Part shown: in pieces, positions 1-8,703 of the stretch
Layout: the number at the start of each line of letters is the position of its first letter
Position numbering within the stretch: position 1 is the stretch's first letter
Assembly (NCBI RefSeq): GCF_014192115.1
Contig: NZ_JACHXL010000001.1
Span: forward strand, 434,001-498,000
DNA from: Psychrobacter luti
GTDB lineage: Bacteria > Pseudomonadota > Gammaproteobacteria > Pseudomonadales > Moraxellaceae
Length of the DNA stretch: 64,000 nt
Direction of reading: 5' to 3'
Notes under the pieces: generated by a model
The model's database searches: none
What the model saw: only the letters and a program-made list of their open reading frames with translations
What the model was told of the DNA's origin: nothing
Made by a program: the position numbers and the translations under genes

Positions 1-573
1 TGCTTCTGCAAAAATCATGTCAGCACCCGCTTCTTGAAAAGCAACGGCGCGCTCAACCGCTGCATCAAGACCTTCAACAGACAAGGCATCAGTACGAGCC
101 ATCACCACAAAATCTTTGTCAACTTTGGCATCAAGTGCTGCTTTTAAGCGATCAACCATCTCTGAGATGCTAACGATTTCTTTGTTTGGGCGATGGCCAC
201 AGCGCTTTTGCGCCACTTGGTCTTCTATATGCACGGCCGCAACGCCTGCTTTTTCCATTTTCTTAATAGTTTGGGCGATATTAAATGCACCGCCAAAGCC
301 TGTATCGATATCGACCAATAAGGGCGTATCAACCGCATCGGTAATACGGCGCGCATCTTCCAAGACGTTATCAAGGCTCGTCATACCCAAGTCAGGCAGA
401 CCAAATGAGGCATTGGCCACGCCAGCACCAGAGAGGTACAAGGCTTGATGACCGACTTGGGTTGCCATCATCGCTGTATATGCGTTAATCGCACCAGCAA
501 TCTGTAGCGGTTGGTTGTTATCGTTTTTTTGTTTCATTGCACTGCGAAAGCGAGCGCCAGCTGATAAAGTCAT
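1..573 (-). CDS. prpB: methylisocitrate lyase PrpB (5' part, runs off window)
   Basis: Cleaves 2-methylisocitrate to pyruvate and succinate in the methylcitrate cycle of propionate breakdown (family knowledge). The first 191 codons are present and the gene runs off the left edge in frame. The N-terminus reads [13 protein letters not shown], followed by an [19 protein letters not shown] block and the active-site loop [11 protein letters not shown], with Cys in the KRCGHR motif of the isocitrate lyase/PEP mutase superfamily. The [10 protein letters not shown] form and short N-terminus point to PrpB rather than AceA. An AAGGA ribosome site lies just upstream of the ATG at 573. The rest of the prp operon would be to the left, outside the window. 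Confidence 0.9.
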   Translation of the reverse strand, partial: MTLSAGARFRSAMKQKNDNNQPLQIAGAINAYTAMMATQVGHQALYLSGAGVANASFGLPDLGMTSLDNVLEDARRITDAVDTPLLVDIDTGFGGAFNIAQTIKKMEKAGVAAVHIEDQVAQKRCGHRPNKEIVSISEMVDRLKAALDAKVDKDFVVMARTDALSVEGLDAAVERAVAFQEAGADMIFAEA

Positions 574-896
574 GTCGTAGTCCTTACGTGGAGAGAGAAT
601 CTTATTAATATGGGGCAAGGTGTCATTGTTGTGCCTGATTATACCCAATTATCCATGCTTACAAAGCGGTGTTTTATATCCGCTCATTATTAATACTTCA
701 TACAATTATTAATATATATAAATTAATTCATATTATGAATAGTAATATCCATTTTTTAGAGATTTGCTGAGATTACTATTCATTTTGCTAAAATTATAAA
801 ATTTGCACTATATTATTATTTACATTTAGTTACAAATAGCTTGATTCTCTAATCTTTTGATTCCATGTTCAATGAATAAATAATATGACTTATAAA
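574..896. other. intergenic region upstream of prpB
   Basis: This AT-rich stretch carries no ORF of note. It must hold the prpB promoter. Runs of AT-rich sequence with several TATTAT/TAATAT-like elements lie between 690 and 830, but I could not single out one convincing -35/-10 pair or an operator. Confidence 0.4.
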
Positions 897-932
897 TAAA
901 AAGCCCTGATAGCTTAGCTAAAAGGGCTTTTA
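897..932 (-). terminator. Rho-independent terminator of the Nramp-like gene
   Basis: Inverted repeat AAAAGCCC ... GGGCTTTT lies just downstream of the minus-strand gene ending at 967. Read on the minus strand it is a short hairpin ending in a T tract. Confidence 0.7.
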
Positions 933-966
933 TGATAAAGGGCGTTCTAAGTACTTTTAATCAAAT

Positions 967-2259
967 TTAACCAAGAAATCCAGCAAGATTGGCTAGGAAC
1001 AATAGCGCAAAACTTGCCAAGAATATCAGTCCTGCAATTGATAAGGCATTCATACCGGCTGATATTTTTTGATGACTGCGTACCAGTGAGTAGTTAAGCC
1101 AACCAAAGATAGGCGCAGAGACAAATGCCGATATCATAGCAAACTTCAGCATTGAGCCTAGTTGTCCGGTAAAGAAGGTGATAATCACCAGTCCGCCACC
1201 AATTGCGTAAGTGGTCCAAAAAGCGATTTGTTTTTTATTAATCTCGCTTTGACCTTTAATCAAACGCCAGCATTCAGCATTGGCACGTCCATAGCCATCA
1301 GCGCAGGTAATGGTGGTACCAAACATGCACATAAAGGCGACGAAAGCGACCAGTAGTCGTGACCATTCACCAATGGTTGCCGTATACATATTAATCAGCT
1401 GATTAATATAGGCACCACCAACCAGCTCAATCTCTTGACCTGAGCCATACTGGACAAAGACCCCTAACGCTAAGAAAAACAGTGCCAAAATAGCTGAAAC
1501 CGCATAGCCAACGTTGAAGTCCAATAAGCCTTGGCGATGCGTGGTGTTGTCAGCTTTTCTTTTCGCTGACGTCCACATCGAGGTAATGGCAGCAAATTCA
1601 AGCGGTGCTGGCATCCAGCCCATCAGCGCCACAATGAAACCTAAAGTCGCAAGATTCCAAGGAGAGGCTGCAACAAAATCTACCGCCATCACTGTTGGTT
1701 TGCCTGCGGCAATCACGACCGCTGCTACCGTGGCTGACGTCAAGGCAATCATAATCCACTTAGTCACGCCATCGAGCAGCTTATAATGACCGGCAATCAA
1801 AAAGAACCATGAGACCGCAACGATGATTAAAGCCAAACTCATAGTGGAGAGACCAAGAGAGGCGGGCAGCATAAAGCCCAATATCACCGCTGCAATCAAG
1901 GATACTGCACCGGTACTAATCACTGCTGATAGTATAGAGAGGAGAAAATAAATCCAAAGATAGGCTTTCGAGCGTTTGGCATAGCCTGCGATTAAACTCT
2001 CGCCAGTATCATAAACATAATCGGTACCGAAGCGAAAAAACGGGTACTTAAAAACGTTAGCCAGAATAATCATAATCGCCAGCTGCCAGCCATAGAGCGC
2101 ACCAGCTTGTGTCGATGAAATAAGATGCGAGCCACCGATAGCAGCGGTCGCCATTAAGATACCGGGTCCAAAAATCCGCCAGCTAAATCCTTCTTGCTGC
2201 GGGGTCACGGTAGCGCCATCATCCGTGGCGCTCGGGTTGTTGAGTGGTTGTGTGGTCAT
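967..2259 (-). CDS. divergent Nramp-family transporter
   Basis: A polytopic inner-membrane protein of 430 residues whose architecture resembles Nramp (SLC11) transporters: an early GPGILMATAAIGG helix, alternating hydrophobic segments and a charged cytoplasmic loop near the centre. The two metal-binding motifs are not canonical: TM1 DPGN is replaced by GGSH, and TM6 MPHN is replaced by MPAP. Manganese or iron transport therefore cannot be assumed. I chose the ATG at 2259 because GAGGT precedes it at good spacing; an in-frame start at 2295 would add 12 residues. The LysR gene lies upstream on the same strand and could regulate it. The substrate is unknown. Confidence 0.75.
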   Translation of the reverse strand: MTTQPLNNPSATDDGATVTPQQEGFSWRIFGPGILMATAAIGGSHLISSTQAGALYGWQLAIMIILANVFKYPFFRFGTDYVYDTGESLIAGYAKRSKAYLWIYFLLSILSAVISTGAVSLIAAVILGFMLPASLGLSTMSLALIIVAVSWFFLIAGHYKLLDGVTKWIMIALTSATVAAVVIAAGKPTVMAVDFVAASPWNLATLGFIVALMGWMPAPLEFAAITSMWTSAKRKADNTTHRQGLLDFNVGYAVSAILALFFLALGVFVQYGSGQEIELVGGAYINQLINMYTATIGEWSRLLVAFVAFMCMFGTTITCADGYGRANAECWRLIKGQSEINKKQIAFWTTYAIGGGLVIITFFTGQLGSMLKFAMISAFVSAPIFGWLNYSLVRSHQKISAGMNALSIAGLIFLASFALLFLANLAGFLG

Positions 2260-2575
2260 GAATACCTCGAAATGGTTAAAACGGCAAATTATCACTTACC
2301 TGTGTCAGCTTGCCAATGATCATGAGAGAAACGATTTATTAGATATCTAAATATAAAACGATTCGTCTTGTATCGACTTTAGCATAATGCTGCTAGACAG
2401 GATAATGATTATTCTAATTATTATTACTAATAGTTTGCATGCCCATTCTCGATAGTTAGCATAATAAAATATGAATATCAAGGGTTTTAAGCAAGTATTT
2501 TTTTGCCGGGTATTTATAACACAATACGCCGCCGATATCTGCCATTTGGCGCTATTTAGAGCGGTTTAATGCGCT

Positions 2576-3607
2576 TTAACGCTGTGAGGTAAAGCTTTGC
2601 TTACGATAAGTGATACCGCGGCGCTCATATACTTGGTAAATCGCGCTCAGCAGGTCAGGGATTTTAGGATGGACAAAGTCTTTTAGAGTATGTAAATAAA
2701 TAGGAGAGGTGGCATTTTCATGCAGCAGGCGGCGATAGACGATCTGCTCGGTGCGCACCGTTTTTAAGCTGGCAGGTACCAAGGTAATGCCTTCACCCGC
2801 GGCAACCAAGCCGAGCGCCACTTGTAAATCACTGACGGTGGTGGTCATAAATGGTGAGATGCCATATTGGGCAAACAGATGTAGCAAGGGTTCAGTCACC
2901 GGTTCGAGAGAAGGCTGATCGTTAGATGACTGTTTATGTCGGCTGCTGCTTTTATCGTTAGCAGCGATGTTCCTAATAGAAGGGTTAGTAGGTTGGGCAG
3001 TCGTTGATATAGGCAGGTGGGTTTGATGGTATAAAATCAAACGGTTATTTGCCAAATCAATCAGGCGTTGCTCATCAATATGAGCAAGCGCATGCGCTTT
3101 AGGAAGCGCCACCATATAACGCTCATGACGCAATAATATTTGCTGAATCCACGGGTCTTGATGGGCAAAGCGCCCGAAACCTATGTCAATCTCACCAGTT
3201 TTCAAGGCTTCAATTTGCTGATAGGAGCTGATGTCCTTGAGATTGACCTCAATATCGGGATTCGATTGCTTGAGCTTAGCGATGACTTCGGGCAATAAGC
3301 CGTACAGCACTGATGGCACAAAGCCAATATTTAAAGCAGCACTTGGCGCTGATAAGCGTTGGGTCATGCTAGTAACCGTATCAATCTCCGTCAGTATCGC
3401 GCTGATTTTATCGTAAAAGAAGACACCCGCTTCTGTTAGATGCAGCGGTCTATGATACCGGTCAACCAATTCTACGCCCATATCGGTCTCAAGCTGCTTG
3501 AGCAGCCGGCTGAGCGTCGGTTGTGATAGCCCTGTTTTGGTGGCTGCGGCGCTAAAGCTTCTTAGGTCCGCGATAGCAATAAAAGCATTGAGCTGTTTTA
3601 AATCCAT
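2576..3607 (-). CDS. LysR-family regulator, BenM/CatM-like
   Basis: A LysR-type transcription factor. Residues 1-60 form the winged helix-turn-helix (FSAAATKTGLSQPTLSRLL). The rest is the periplasmic-binding-protein-like effector domain. It resembles BenM/CatM of Acinetobacter: NIGFVPSVLYGLLP, IDIGFGRF and VALGLVAAGEGITLVPAS are all recognisable. Residues about 199-236 are an extra polar, low-complexity segment (Ser, Asn, Gln, Lys rich) inside the effector domain, making the protein longer (343 aa) than the usual ~300. BenM-type proteins sense muconate or benzoate, but no aromatic catabolic genes are nearby, so the effector is unknown. It may control the adjacent Nramp-like gene (inference). 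Confidence 0.85.
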   Translation of the reverse strand: MDLKQLNAFIAIADLRSFSAAATKTGLSQPTLSRLLKQLETDMGVELVDRYHRPLHLTEAGVFFYDKISAILTEIDTVTSMTQRLSAPSAALNIGFVPSVLYGLLPEVIAKLKQSNPDIEVNLKDISSYQQIEALKTGEIDIGFGRFAHQDPWIQQILLRHERYMVALPKAHALAHIDEQRLIDLANNRLILYHQTHLPISTTAQPTNPSIRNIAANDKSSSRHKQSSNDQPSLEPVTEPLLHLFAQYGISPFMTTTVSDLQVALGLVAAGEGITLVPASLKTVRTEQIVYRRLLHENATSPIYLHTLKDFVHPKIPDLLSAIYQVYERRGITYRKQSFTSQR

Positions 3608-3864
3608 ATTGTGATGCCCATCTGTCTACGACGCTTATTTAACCAGATATGCTGGCTATTTTATATAAATAGGAAGAACAAGCGTAAAATTATACTTGAA
3701 GGAGAGGAGGCGACCCACTATATTGTGTGGTAACGATAGTGTTACAATTTAGCAAACAATTGATGTAAATTAGCCATACCGACAAAACGTGCAAACAAGC
3801 TGTATTTACCCTCATTCTAGCAATTATCTATTTTTCGTGGCATTCACTGTTCTGGTATCACTTC

Positions 3865-4923
3865 ATGAGCGATAAAAAAAGCAACCAAAGTGCGGATTTA
3901 GAGGCAAATTTAGCGAAAATTGCTAATGCTAAGCCACGAAGACGTTCGCGTAAAGACAACATTTATGAGCGCTTTATCACGCGTGTCGAAAATGTAGACA
4001 GCACCGATAATAATACCAATCGCGAACAAGCTAATGTCAATGAAGGCAGGCTTGCGCCATTAAAACCGCTAAAAAACGCTGATAAGCTTTCATCATACGA
4101 GCCTCTGAGTGCAGCAGAGCTAGAATTATTTGCTAGCCAGCAAGGTGAGTTGCAACAAGAGAGCAGTCTACAGGGAACGAGTACCACAAGCACGGGTGTT
4201 AATTTAGATTTTTCCGACGAAAACGAGTATTTGGATAAAAGTCATGCAGCAATCGTCAATATAAATGACTCATCCAATACTGAAGCAGATAACGACTATG
4301 CAGACAAGACTAACAATACTACTGCCAGAGAGACATCTTCATTTTCTAGTGCAGCGCCTTTAGATGATGCGAATCACATTACTGAAATCTCTGTAAGCTC
4401 TAAAAAAGACGAAAGTATTGATATTAAAAGCCTTGCTGTCGATGATATAGCCACACAAAGCTCCACTAAATTAATTCCAGCAAAAGATAAGAAGCTGGTG
4501 AGTAGCAAAAAACCGCTTATCATCGGGATGATAGTTGGCTCATTATTGATTGCGGCGGTCGTATTGGCTCTTATCTTTACTGGATTCTTATCAACCAATA
4601 AATCGACTGAGCCGACGCTACCTGCTAATGCTGGCACGCCGAAAAGTAATAATGACAGCAGTGGCAATAAGGTAGCTACAGAAAATAATACGCTCGATGC
4701 TAGCAATCAATCAACTGTGGATTCTCAAACCAGTGTGTCAAGCACTGGTAATGAAGACGTTGATAATAAAAATCCTGCCAAGAATACACAAGCAGCCGAT
4801 GGTCAATCTACAGCAGCCACGACCAATAATTCAGAAGACGAAGCGGCATTCGAGCCTGCCATTACATACGAGGATTTTAGAGAAGAGTCACAAAGTACGT
4901 TATTTCGTGAGACCAAAGATTAA
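3865..4923 (+). CDS. single-pass membrane protein, paralog A of a tandem pair
   Basis: I do not recognise this family. The 352-residue protein starts with a hydrophilic, acidic and Ser/Asn-rich domain (1-213) carrying a basic patch RRRSRKDNIYERFITRVENV near residues 26-45. One transmembrane helix follows (about 216-243, IIGMIVGSLLIAAVVLALIF), then a low-complexity Ser/Thr/Asn linker, then a conserved C-terminal motif DFREESQSTLFRE. By the positive-inside rule the N-terminal part is probably cytoplasmic and the tail periplasmic. The next gene encodes a shorter relative with the same plan and the same tail motif twice. The ribosome site is weak, so the start is less certain than the frame. Confidence 0.7.
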   Translation: MSDKKSNQSADLEANLAKIANAKPRRRSRKDNIYERFITRVENVDSTDNNTNREQANVNEGRLAPLKPLKNADKLSSYEPLSAAELELFASQQGELQQESSLQGTSTTSTGVNLDFSDENEYLDKSHAAIVNINDSSNTEADNDYADKTNNTTARETSSFSSAAPLDDANHITEISVSSKKDESIDIKSLAVDDIATQSSTKLIPAKDKKLVSSKKPLIIGMIVGSLLIAAVVLALIFTGFLSTNKSTEPTLPANAGTPKSNNDSSGNKVATENNTLDASNQSTVDSQTSVSSTGNEDVDNKNPAKNTQAADGQSTAATTNNSEDEAAFEPAITYEDFREESQSTLFRETKD

Positions 4924-5090
4924 GAAGGCTTAATGGAGTAGAAAGGCTCTAAATCTGTGCTTTTATACCGTTTATCCGGTAATCCTAGCGCTCATACCAA
5001 AAACCATTGCATCGTATCATAGGTTACGTATCATCATATAAAGACGCGGGTATATACTGCTAATTACATATATGAATATGGTACTGACTG

Positions 5091-5837
5091 ATGAGTCCCT
5101 CAAGTAATGACATGAACCCTGATATCGCTACAGAGCTGCCTAGCAGTAGTCTGAATAGTGATGATGTTATCTTGAATATCGAGGGTCGGAACCGTATGCG
5201 CCAGCCCTATGAGCGCTACATGCAGCAACAAACCATGCAAAAAGCATTAGAAAATGTTGCAGAGGATGCGACTACGGTATATGAGCAGAGCGAGCACCGT
5301 CAATCCTCAGATATCATTCATTATAACGAAACAGTCACATCTCACCAATCAACCCCTCCATTTTGTGCTGAAACCTCTAAACCTACAAAGAGTAGGTCGC
5401 TTAATCATGCCAAGTTTCTCAGTGTCATTGCTATCTTTTGCGCTGTATTCTTGCTTGCCGTGTTTGCCTTTAACTACTTACTCTCAAAAAACTCTCAGGT
5501 GCCACTGGGGACTAACAGTGCGTCCGTTGCTAAGAATGCAGACTCTGCCAAGCAAATGAATGCAGACGTAACAATGGACCCTAATTCTAATCCTAGTTTC
5601 ATTGCACCCCGAGATGAGAAGCAAAATAGTGATGAGCAAATCAATGCTATAAAAGTTAAAACAGCACTTAGTGAGCATGATTTTAGACAAGAGGCGCAGA
5701 ATAACTTATTCCGTGATCCAGAACAGCAGGCCAGCCAAAAATCTGACATTGCCATCCGGCCAGAAATTAACCAACAGGCTTTTAAAGCAGAAGCTAAGAG
5801 TATCTTGTATCGGGATGAGATTAGAGCAGGTGAATAA
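5091..5837 (+). CDS. single-pass membrane protein, paralog B of a tandem pair
   Basis: This unrecognised 248-residue protein is related in layout to the gene upstream. An N-terminal hydrophilic domain holds a basic/aromatic patch RMRQPYERYMQQQ (residues ~36-48) that parallels the patch in paralog A. One transmembrane helix spans about residues 108-130 (FLSVIAIFCAVFLLAVFAF). The outer part ends in two copies of the motif seen once in paralog A: DFRQEAQNNLFRD and AFKAEAKSILYRD. The 167-bp gap after paralog A contains no clear terminator, so co-transcription is possible. The function is unknown; a cell-envelope role is only a guess from topology. Confidence 0.7.
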   Translation: MSPSSNDMNPDIATELPSSSLNSDDVILNIEGRNRMRQPYERYMQQQTMQKALENVAEDATTVYEQSEHRQSSDIIHYNETVTSHQSTPPFCAETSKPTKSRSLNHAKFLSVIAIFCAVFLLAVFAFNYLLSKNSQVPLGTNSASVAKNADSAKQMNADVTMDPNSNPSFIAPRDEKQNSDEQINAIKVKTALSEHDFRQEAQNNLFRDPEQQASQKSDIAIRPEINQQAFKAEAKSILYRDEIRAGE

Positions 5838-5887
5838 TCTGAGACGGTCTTAATTTCAAAACCTATCTCAGATTATTGTGCTGGCTA
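5833..5887. repeat. inverted repeat overlapping the stop of paralog B
   Basis: The 12-bp perfect arms AATAATCTGAGA and TCTCAGATTATT are separated by about 31 bases. The left arm includes the TAA stop of the upstream gene. It may act as a weak terminator or mRNA 3' end, but it lacks a T tract. Confidence 0.4.
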
Positions 5888-5921
5888 TTAGTTAAAATAT
5901 ACGTGAGAGCAAACCAACACC

Positions 5922-6245
5922 TTAGACAACTTCCATTTCTAATATTGCAGATGAAGTTTCTAACTGACTATATTTTATCACCACATCATTATCTTCAAGA
6001 CTGGTATTAAGCTCAACATTATAAGTAGCAAGCGTGACACTCTTATCATCCAAACATTGACCAGTAGCAAGGTTAAAGCGCGGCTTATAAATAGGTGAGG
6101 CCACATATAGCACCGCTTCATCAATTCTAGCATCGTTGGTAACAGTAGTACCACCTATTAACCCTCTAGATAATACATTGGCCTGACTAAAGGGGTCATA
6201 ATTATCAAGCGCGAACAGCTTAGCCTCTTTGGTGTGAAATCCCAT
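5922..6245 (-). pseudogene. nirD: remnant of nitrite reductase small subunit NirD (N-terminus missing)
   Basis: NirD is the Rieske-fold small subunit of assimilatory NADH-nitrite reductase. The reading frame preserves its C-terminal two thirds: ALDNYDPFSQANVLSRGLIGG, then VASPIYKPRFNLATGQCLDD, which match the NirD pattern NxDPF..VLSRGxx and VASPxYKxxFxLxTGxC. The first 25-30 residues expected in the family are absent, and an in-frame TGA sits directly before the ATG at 6245. No nirB lies nearby. A 10-15 residue insertion follows LIGG, and the C-terminus is slightly long. I read this as a decayed leftover of a nitrate assimilation cluster. Confidence 0.65.
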
Positions 6246-6457
6246 TCACACACATTTAGGATAATCTCGCTAGTGATGTCATTCACTCTCATATCACCAA
6301 TTTTGTGGCACATGTACCTAAGCACAAGTTCCAAAACTTGAGCGTCGACTCACTGAATGTCACCTTGTTTACTTAACCTTATAAGGCGCGTTTTTTAAGT
6401 GCGCATATTTATTGGTTTTTTCTTATTAGTGGCGGGCTTTGGGGTGAACACCTTTCG

Positions 6458-6673
6458 CTACAAGGCTAAGTTAAGTATAGACACCGCTTTGTACTTAACC
6501 TCATATAAGCTGGCATCATCAATATTGCATAGCATGATTTTGGGGCGCTTGCCTTCAAGGTGTGGATGCGCGTAACGCAGGCAATACGATTTTTTGCGAT
6601 TTGGCGAAACCTGCACACTCAAACCTGCAATACCCGAAATACTAACCGAATACGAATTATTTTGAGCACTCAT
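6458..6673 (-). pseudogene. remnant of a phage-type tyrosine integrase (N-terminal arm-binding domain)
   Basis: The 71 codons resemble the N-terminal DUF4102 arm-DNA-binding domain of P4-like integrases: GIAGLSVQVSPNRKKSYCLR followed by GKRPKIMLCNIDDASLYEV, matching the family pattern GLxLRVxPxGxKSWxxRY..GKR..LxLGxYPxxSLxEAR. The core-binding and catalytic domains are missing: the frame stops after LNLAL and no Arg-His-Arg-Tyr block follows. It lies next to the nirD remnant, so the area is probably a scar of an integrated element. The moderate confidence reflects the short length. Confidence 0.5.
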
Positions 6674-7167
6674 CTATGTTTATCTAGTAATCGGACATCT
6701 TAATGGACACCTAAAACATCAATGGTATCCGGTTACCCAGAATCTAAAACACCCTCATTTTTCGATAGATTGATTTGCTGTCCGCAGTTCTTTTCGAATC
6801 TGCAATAATCTATATTATTTGCTCTTGCGCTTATTTTGTCTGTTCTATTAATTCAATTTGGTAGGTTTACTTATTGTTTATATCTACCCAAGTAATTCCT
6901 TATTTTGCGCTTTCTGTACATCTTTTTGTTTCGTCAGCTCAAACTGCCGTTCTGATAGTTGCTTAACTCTTCAATCAATCGGATTAAATGCGTTTATTTA
7001 TAGCTAATAGTATAAAGTTTAGCTTGCAATATATTCATTAAAAGTTATATATTGATTTGAAGTCGTTTAATACAAGGTATAGAATTACTTTACTTGACTA
7101 TTATAAAAATACTACGTTATTGACAATTACATTGCCATCGAAGTCTACTTCATACATGTAGAAGCTA
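6674..7167. other. AT-rich non-coding stretch in decayed patch
   Basis: No coding region can be supported here on either strand. The base composition is visibly more AT-rich than the neighbouring core genes. Together with the flanking gene remnants, this suggests degraded accessory DNA. No attachment-site duplication or tRNA end was found. Confidence 0.4.
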
Positions 7168-7195
7168 CTCTAAAAAACGGTTACGTTTTTTAGAG
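7168..7195 (+). terminator. perfect 12-bp hairpin, terminator-like
   Basis: The arms CTCTAAAAAACG and CGTTTTTTAGAG are perfect complements around a GTTA loop. The T run lies in the stem rather than after it. It sits directly before the small ORF at 7203, with no recognised gene upstream, so it could be a terminator of a lost gene or a leader structure. Confidence 0.4.
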
Positions 7196-7202
7196 TGTTT
7201 TA

Positions 7203-7355
7203 ATGACAAATATTAATAACGATGACACCTTAAATCCTCTGCTCAAATACATGCCTGTTTGTGATTTTAAGTATGACAAAGATACAAACCTCTTAAATAT
7301 TGAAAGAAATAAAATCCGTAGGCCATTCCGTTTAGCTCGTATTTTGGTCTCTTAA
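7203..7355 (+). CDS. small hypothetical ORF (50 aa)
   Basis: The ORF has ATG and TAA and encodes 50 residues beginning MTNINNDDTLNPLLKYMPVC and ending in a basic stretch RNKIRRPFRLARILVS. No family was recognised. It has the same AT-rich codon use and direction as the glycosyltransferase 155 bp downstream. It may be the residue of a larger surface-polysaccharide gene or a short unrelated protein. There is no strong ribosome site. Confidence 0.25.
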   Translation: MTNINNDDTLNPLLKYMPVCDFKYDKDTNLLNIERNKIRRPFRLARILVS

Positions 7356-7509
7356 ATTATTGCTCAAGATGAATTGATTTATTCTGTTAAAAAGTTTTTC
7401 TAAAAATAGGGTAGGGCTGACGTATTTCTAGTAGAAACAGTGTGTTTTGGTACTTTCTATTTTAAATTGGCTGCTATACCTAACTTATTTTTTATGAGGG
7501 GTTATCTTT

Positions 7510-8523
7510 ATGTATTTGAGTCTGATAGTGCCTTTTTACAATAGAGATATTTCTTCTTTGACTCTATTAAAAACTCTGACTGAATTGTCTCTAGATGGTG
7601 TAGAAATAATTCTTGTTGACGATGGGTCTACAGATAACACTTATCTTGACCTTAGTAACTATAAGGATAGTTTCCCAGATCAAAATATACAATTGATAAA
7701 GCAGGGTAATAAAGGTCCTGGTGGTGCGAGAAACGCAGGATTAAAACTCTCTCAAGCCAAATATGTTTGGTTTGTTGATTCAGATGATGATATTACGCAG
7801 GAAGCTGTTGATTTTATTAAGGAGTACAGCGCCGGTAATTACGACGTTATTCATTTTAACTACTCGGCAAGGGGTATAGAAAAGAGTGGTCTAGAGGTAG
7901 CTCCTGGTAGTTATATTAATCCTACAGAGGTTCGTACAATTTTATTAGGCAGTCTTGTGCCGTTGTGGTCCAATGTTTATAGGCGTGAAATGCTTATTGA
8001 TAATGATATTTACTACCCAGAATATTGCTATTATGAAGATAATTCGCTTGACTTTATATATCCTTTTTTTGTAAAGAGCTTGCTAAATACAAATATTCTT
8101 GCTTATAAGTATAATGAAGACAATGAGTCTATAGTTAGATCTAAACCCAATCCAAGAACGCTTGACCGACTATATACGGCCGAATATGGGTTTAAAGAGG
8201 GTTTAAAACATACATTAAGTAAAGATGAGGTTGATATTCTAGAAAAATTATTTGTGCGTCTGTATCTAGTGAATAGCGTAGGTAAATATACAACCATAAA
8301 TCCTAGTAAACAATGGATTGTTATGTGGCGGATAATGAAAGACTATCGAAGATTAGCGAAAGATTTAAATATAAGATACTCTTTCTTCGATGCTTATAAT
8401 AATTTACCAGAATTAAGTTCTAAGTTTAAATTGTTTTTATATTTTCACTGGCTGTCTTCGTATATATTACCTGGAAATACGGCAAAGTATTTCGAGAGTG
8501 TCCGTAGGAAGGCTTGGCAATAA
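7510..8523 (+). CDS. family 2 glycosyltransferase
   Basis: A GT-A fold glycosyltransferase that transfers a sugar from a nucleotide-sugar donor, probably in surface polysaccharide synthesis. The N-terminus MYLSLIVPFYNRD and the IILVDDGSTDNT block (33-44) are characteristic of GT2. GPGGARNAGL follows, and the metal-binding acidic motif FVDSDDD lies at residues 88-94. The C-terminal region is variable and may set acceptor specificity. GAGGGG precedes the ATG. The gene stands alone, is AT-rich relative to its surroundings and sits beside integrase and nirD remnants, consistent with transfer. Neither donor nor acceptor can be inferred. Confidence 0.85.
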   Translation: MYLSLIVPFYNRDISSLTLLKTLTELSLDGVEIILVDDGSTDNTYLDLSNYKDSFPDQNIQLIKQGNKGPGGARNAGLKLSQAKYVWFVDSDDDITQEAVDFIKEYSAGNYDVIHFNYSARGIEKSGLEVAPGSYINPTEVRTILLGSLVPLWSNVYRREMLIDNDIYYPEYCYYEDNSLDFIYPFFVKSLLNTNILAYKYNEDNESIVRSKPNPRTLDRLYTAEYGFKEGLKHTLSKDEVDILEKLFVRLYLVNSVGKYTTINPSKQWIVMWRIMKDYRRLAKDLNIRYSFFDAYNNLPELSSKFKLFLYFHWLSSYILPGNTAKYFESVRRKAWQ

Positions 8524-8703
8524 TGTAAAGGATGTTTGACATATTGATGAACTTAATATCGCATATACTTCATTTAACATAATATACATTATGCGAAAAC
8601 AAACCAACGGTCTTAAGCGTTTCGAGTAACTTACTTTATCTAGCACTAACTAATTTCTATTTTACTTATTCGAAAATATTTTTATCAATGTTTCAGATTT
8701 CAT

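Noticed and set aside
6781..6810. tRNA-like end (GTTC...TCGAATCTGC)
   Set aside because: No acceptor or anticodon stems could be folded around it, and the T-arm is not paired correctly.
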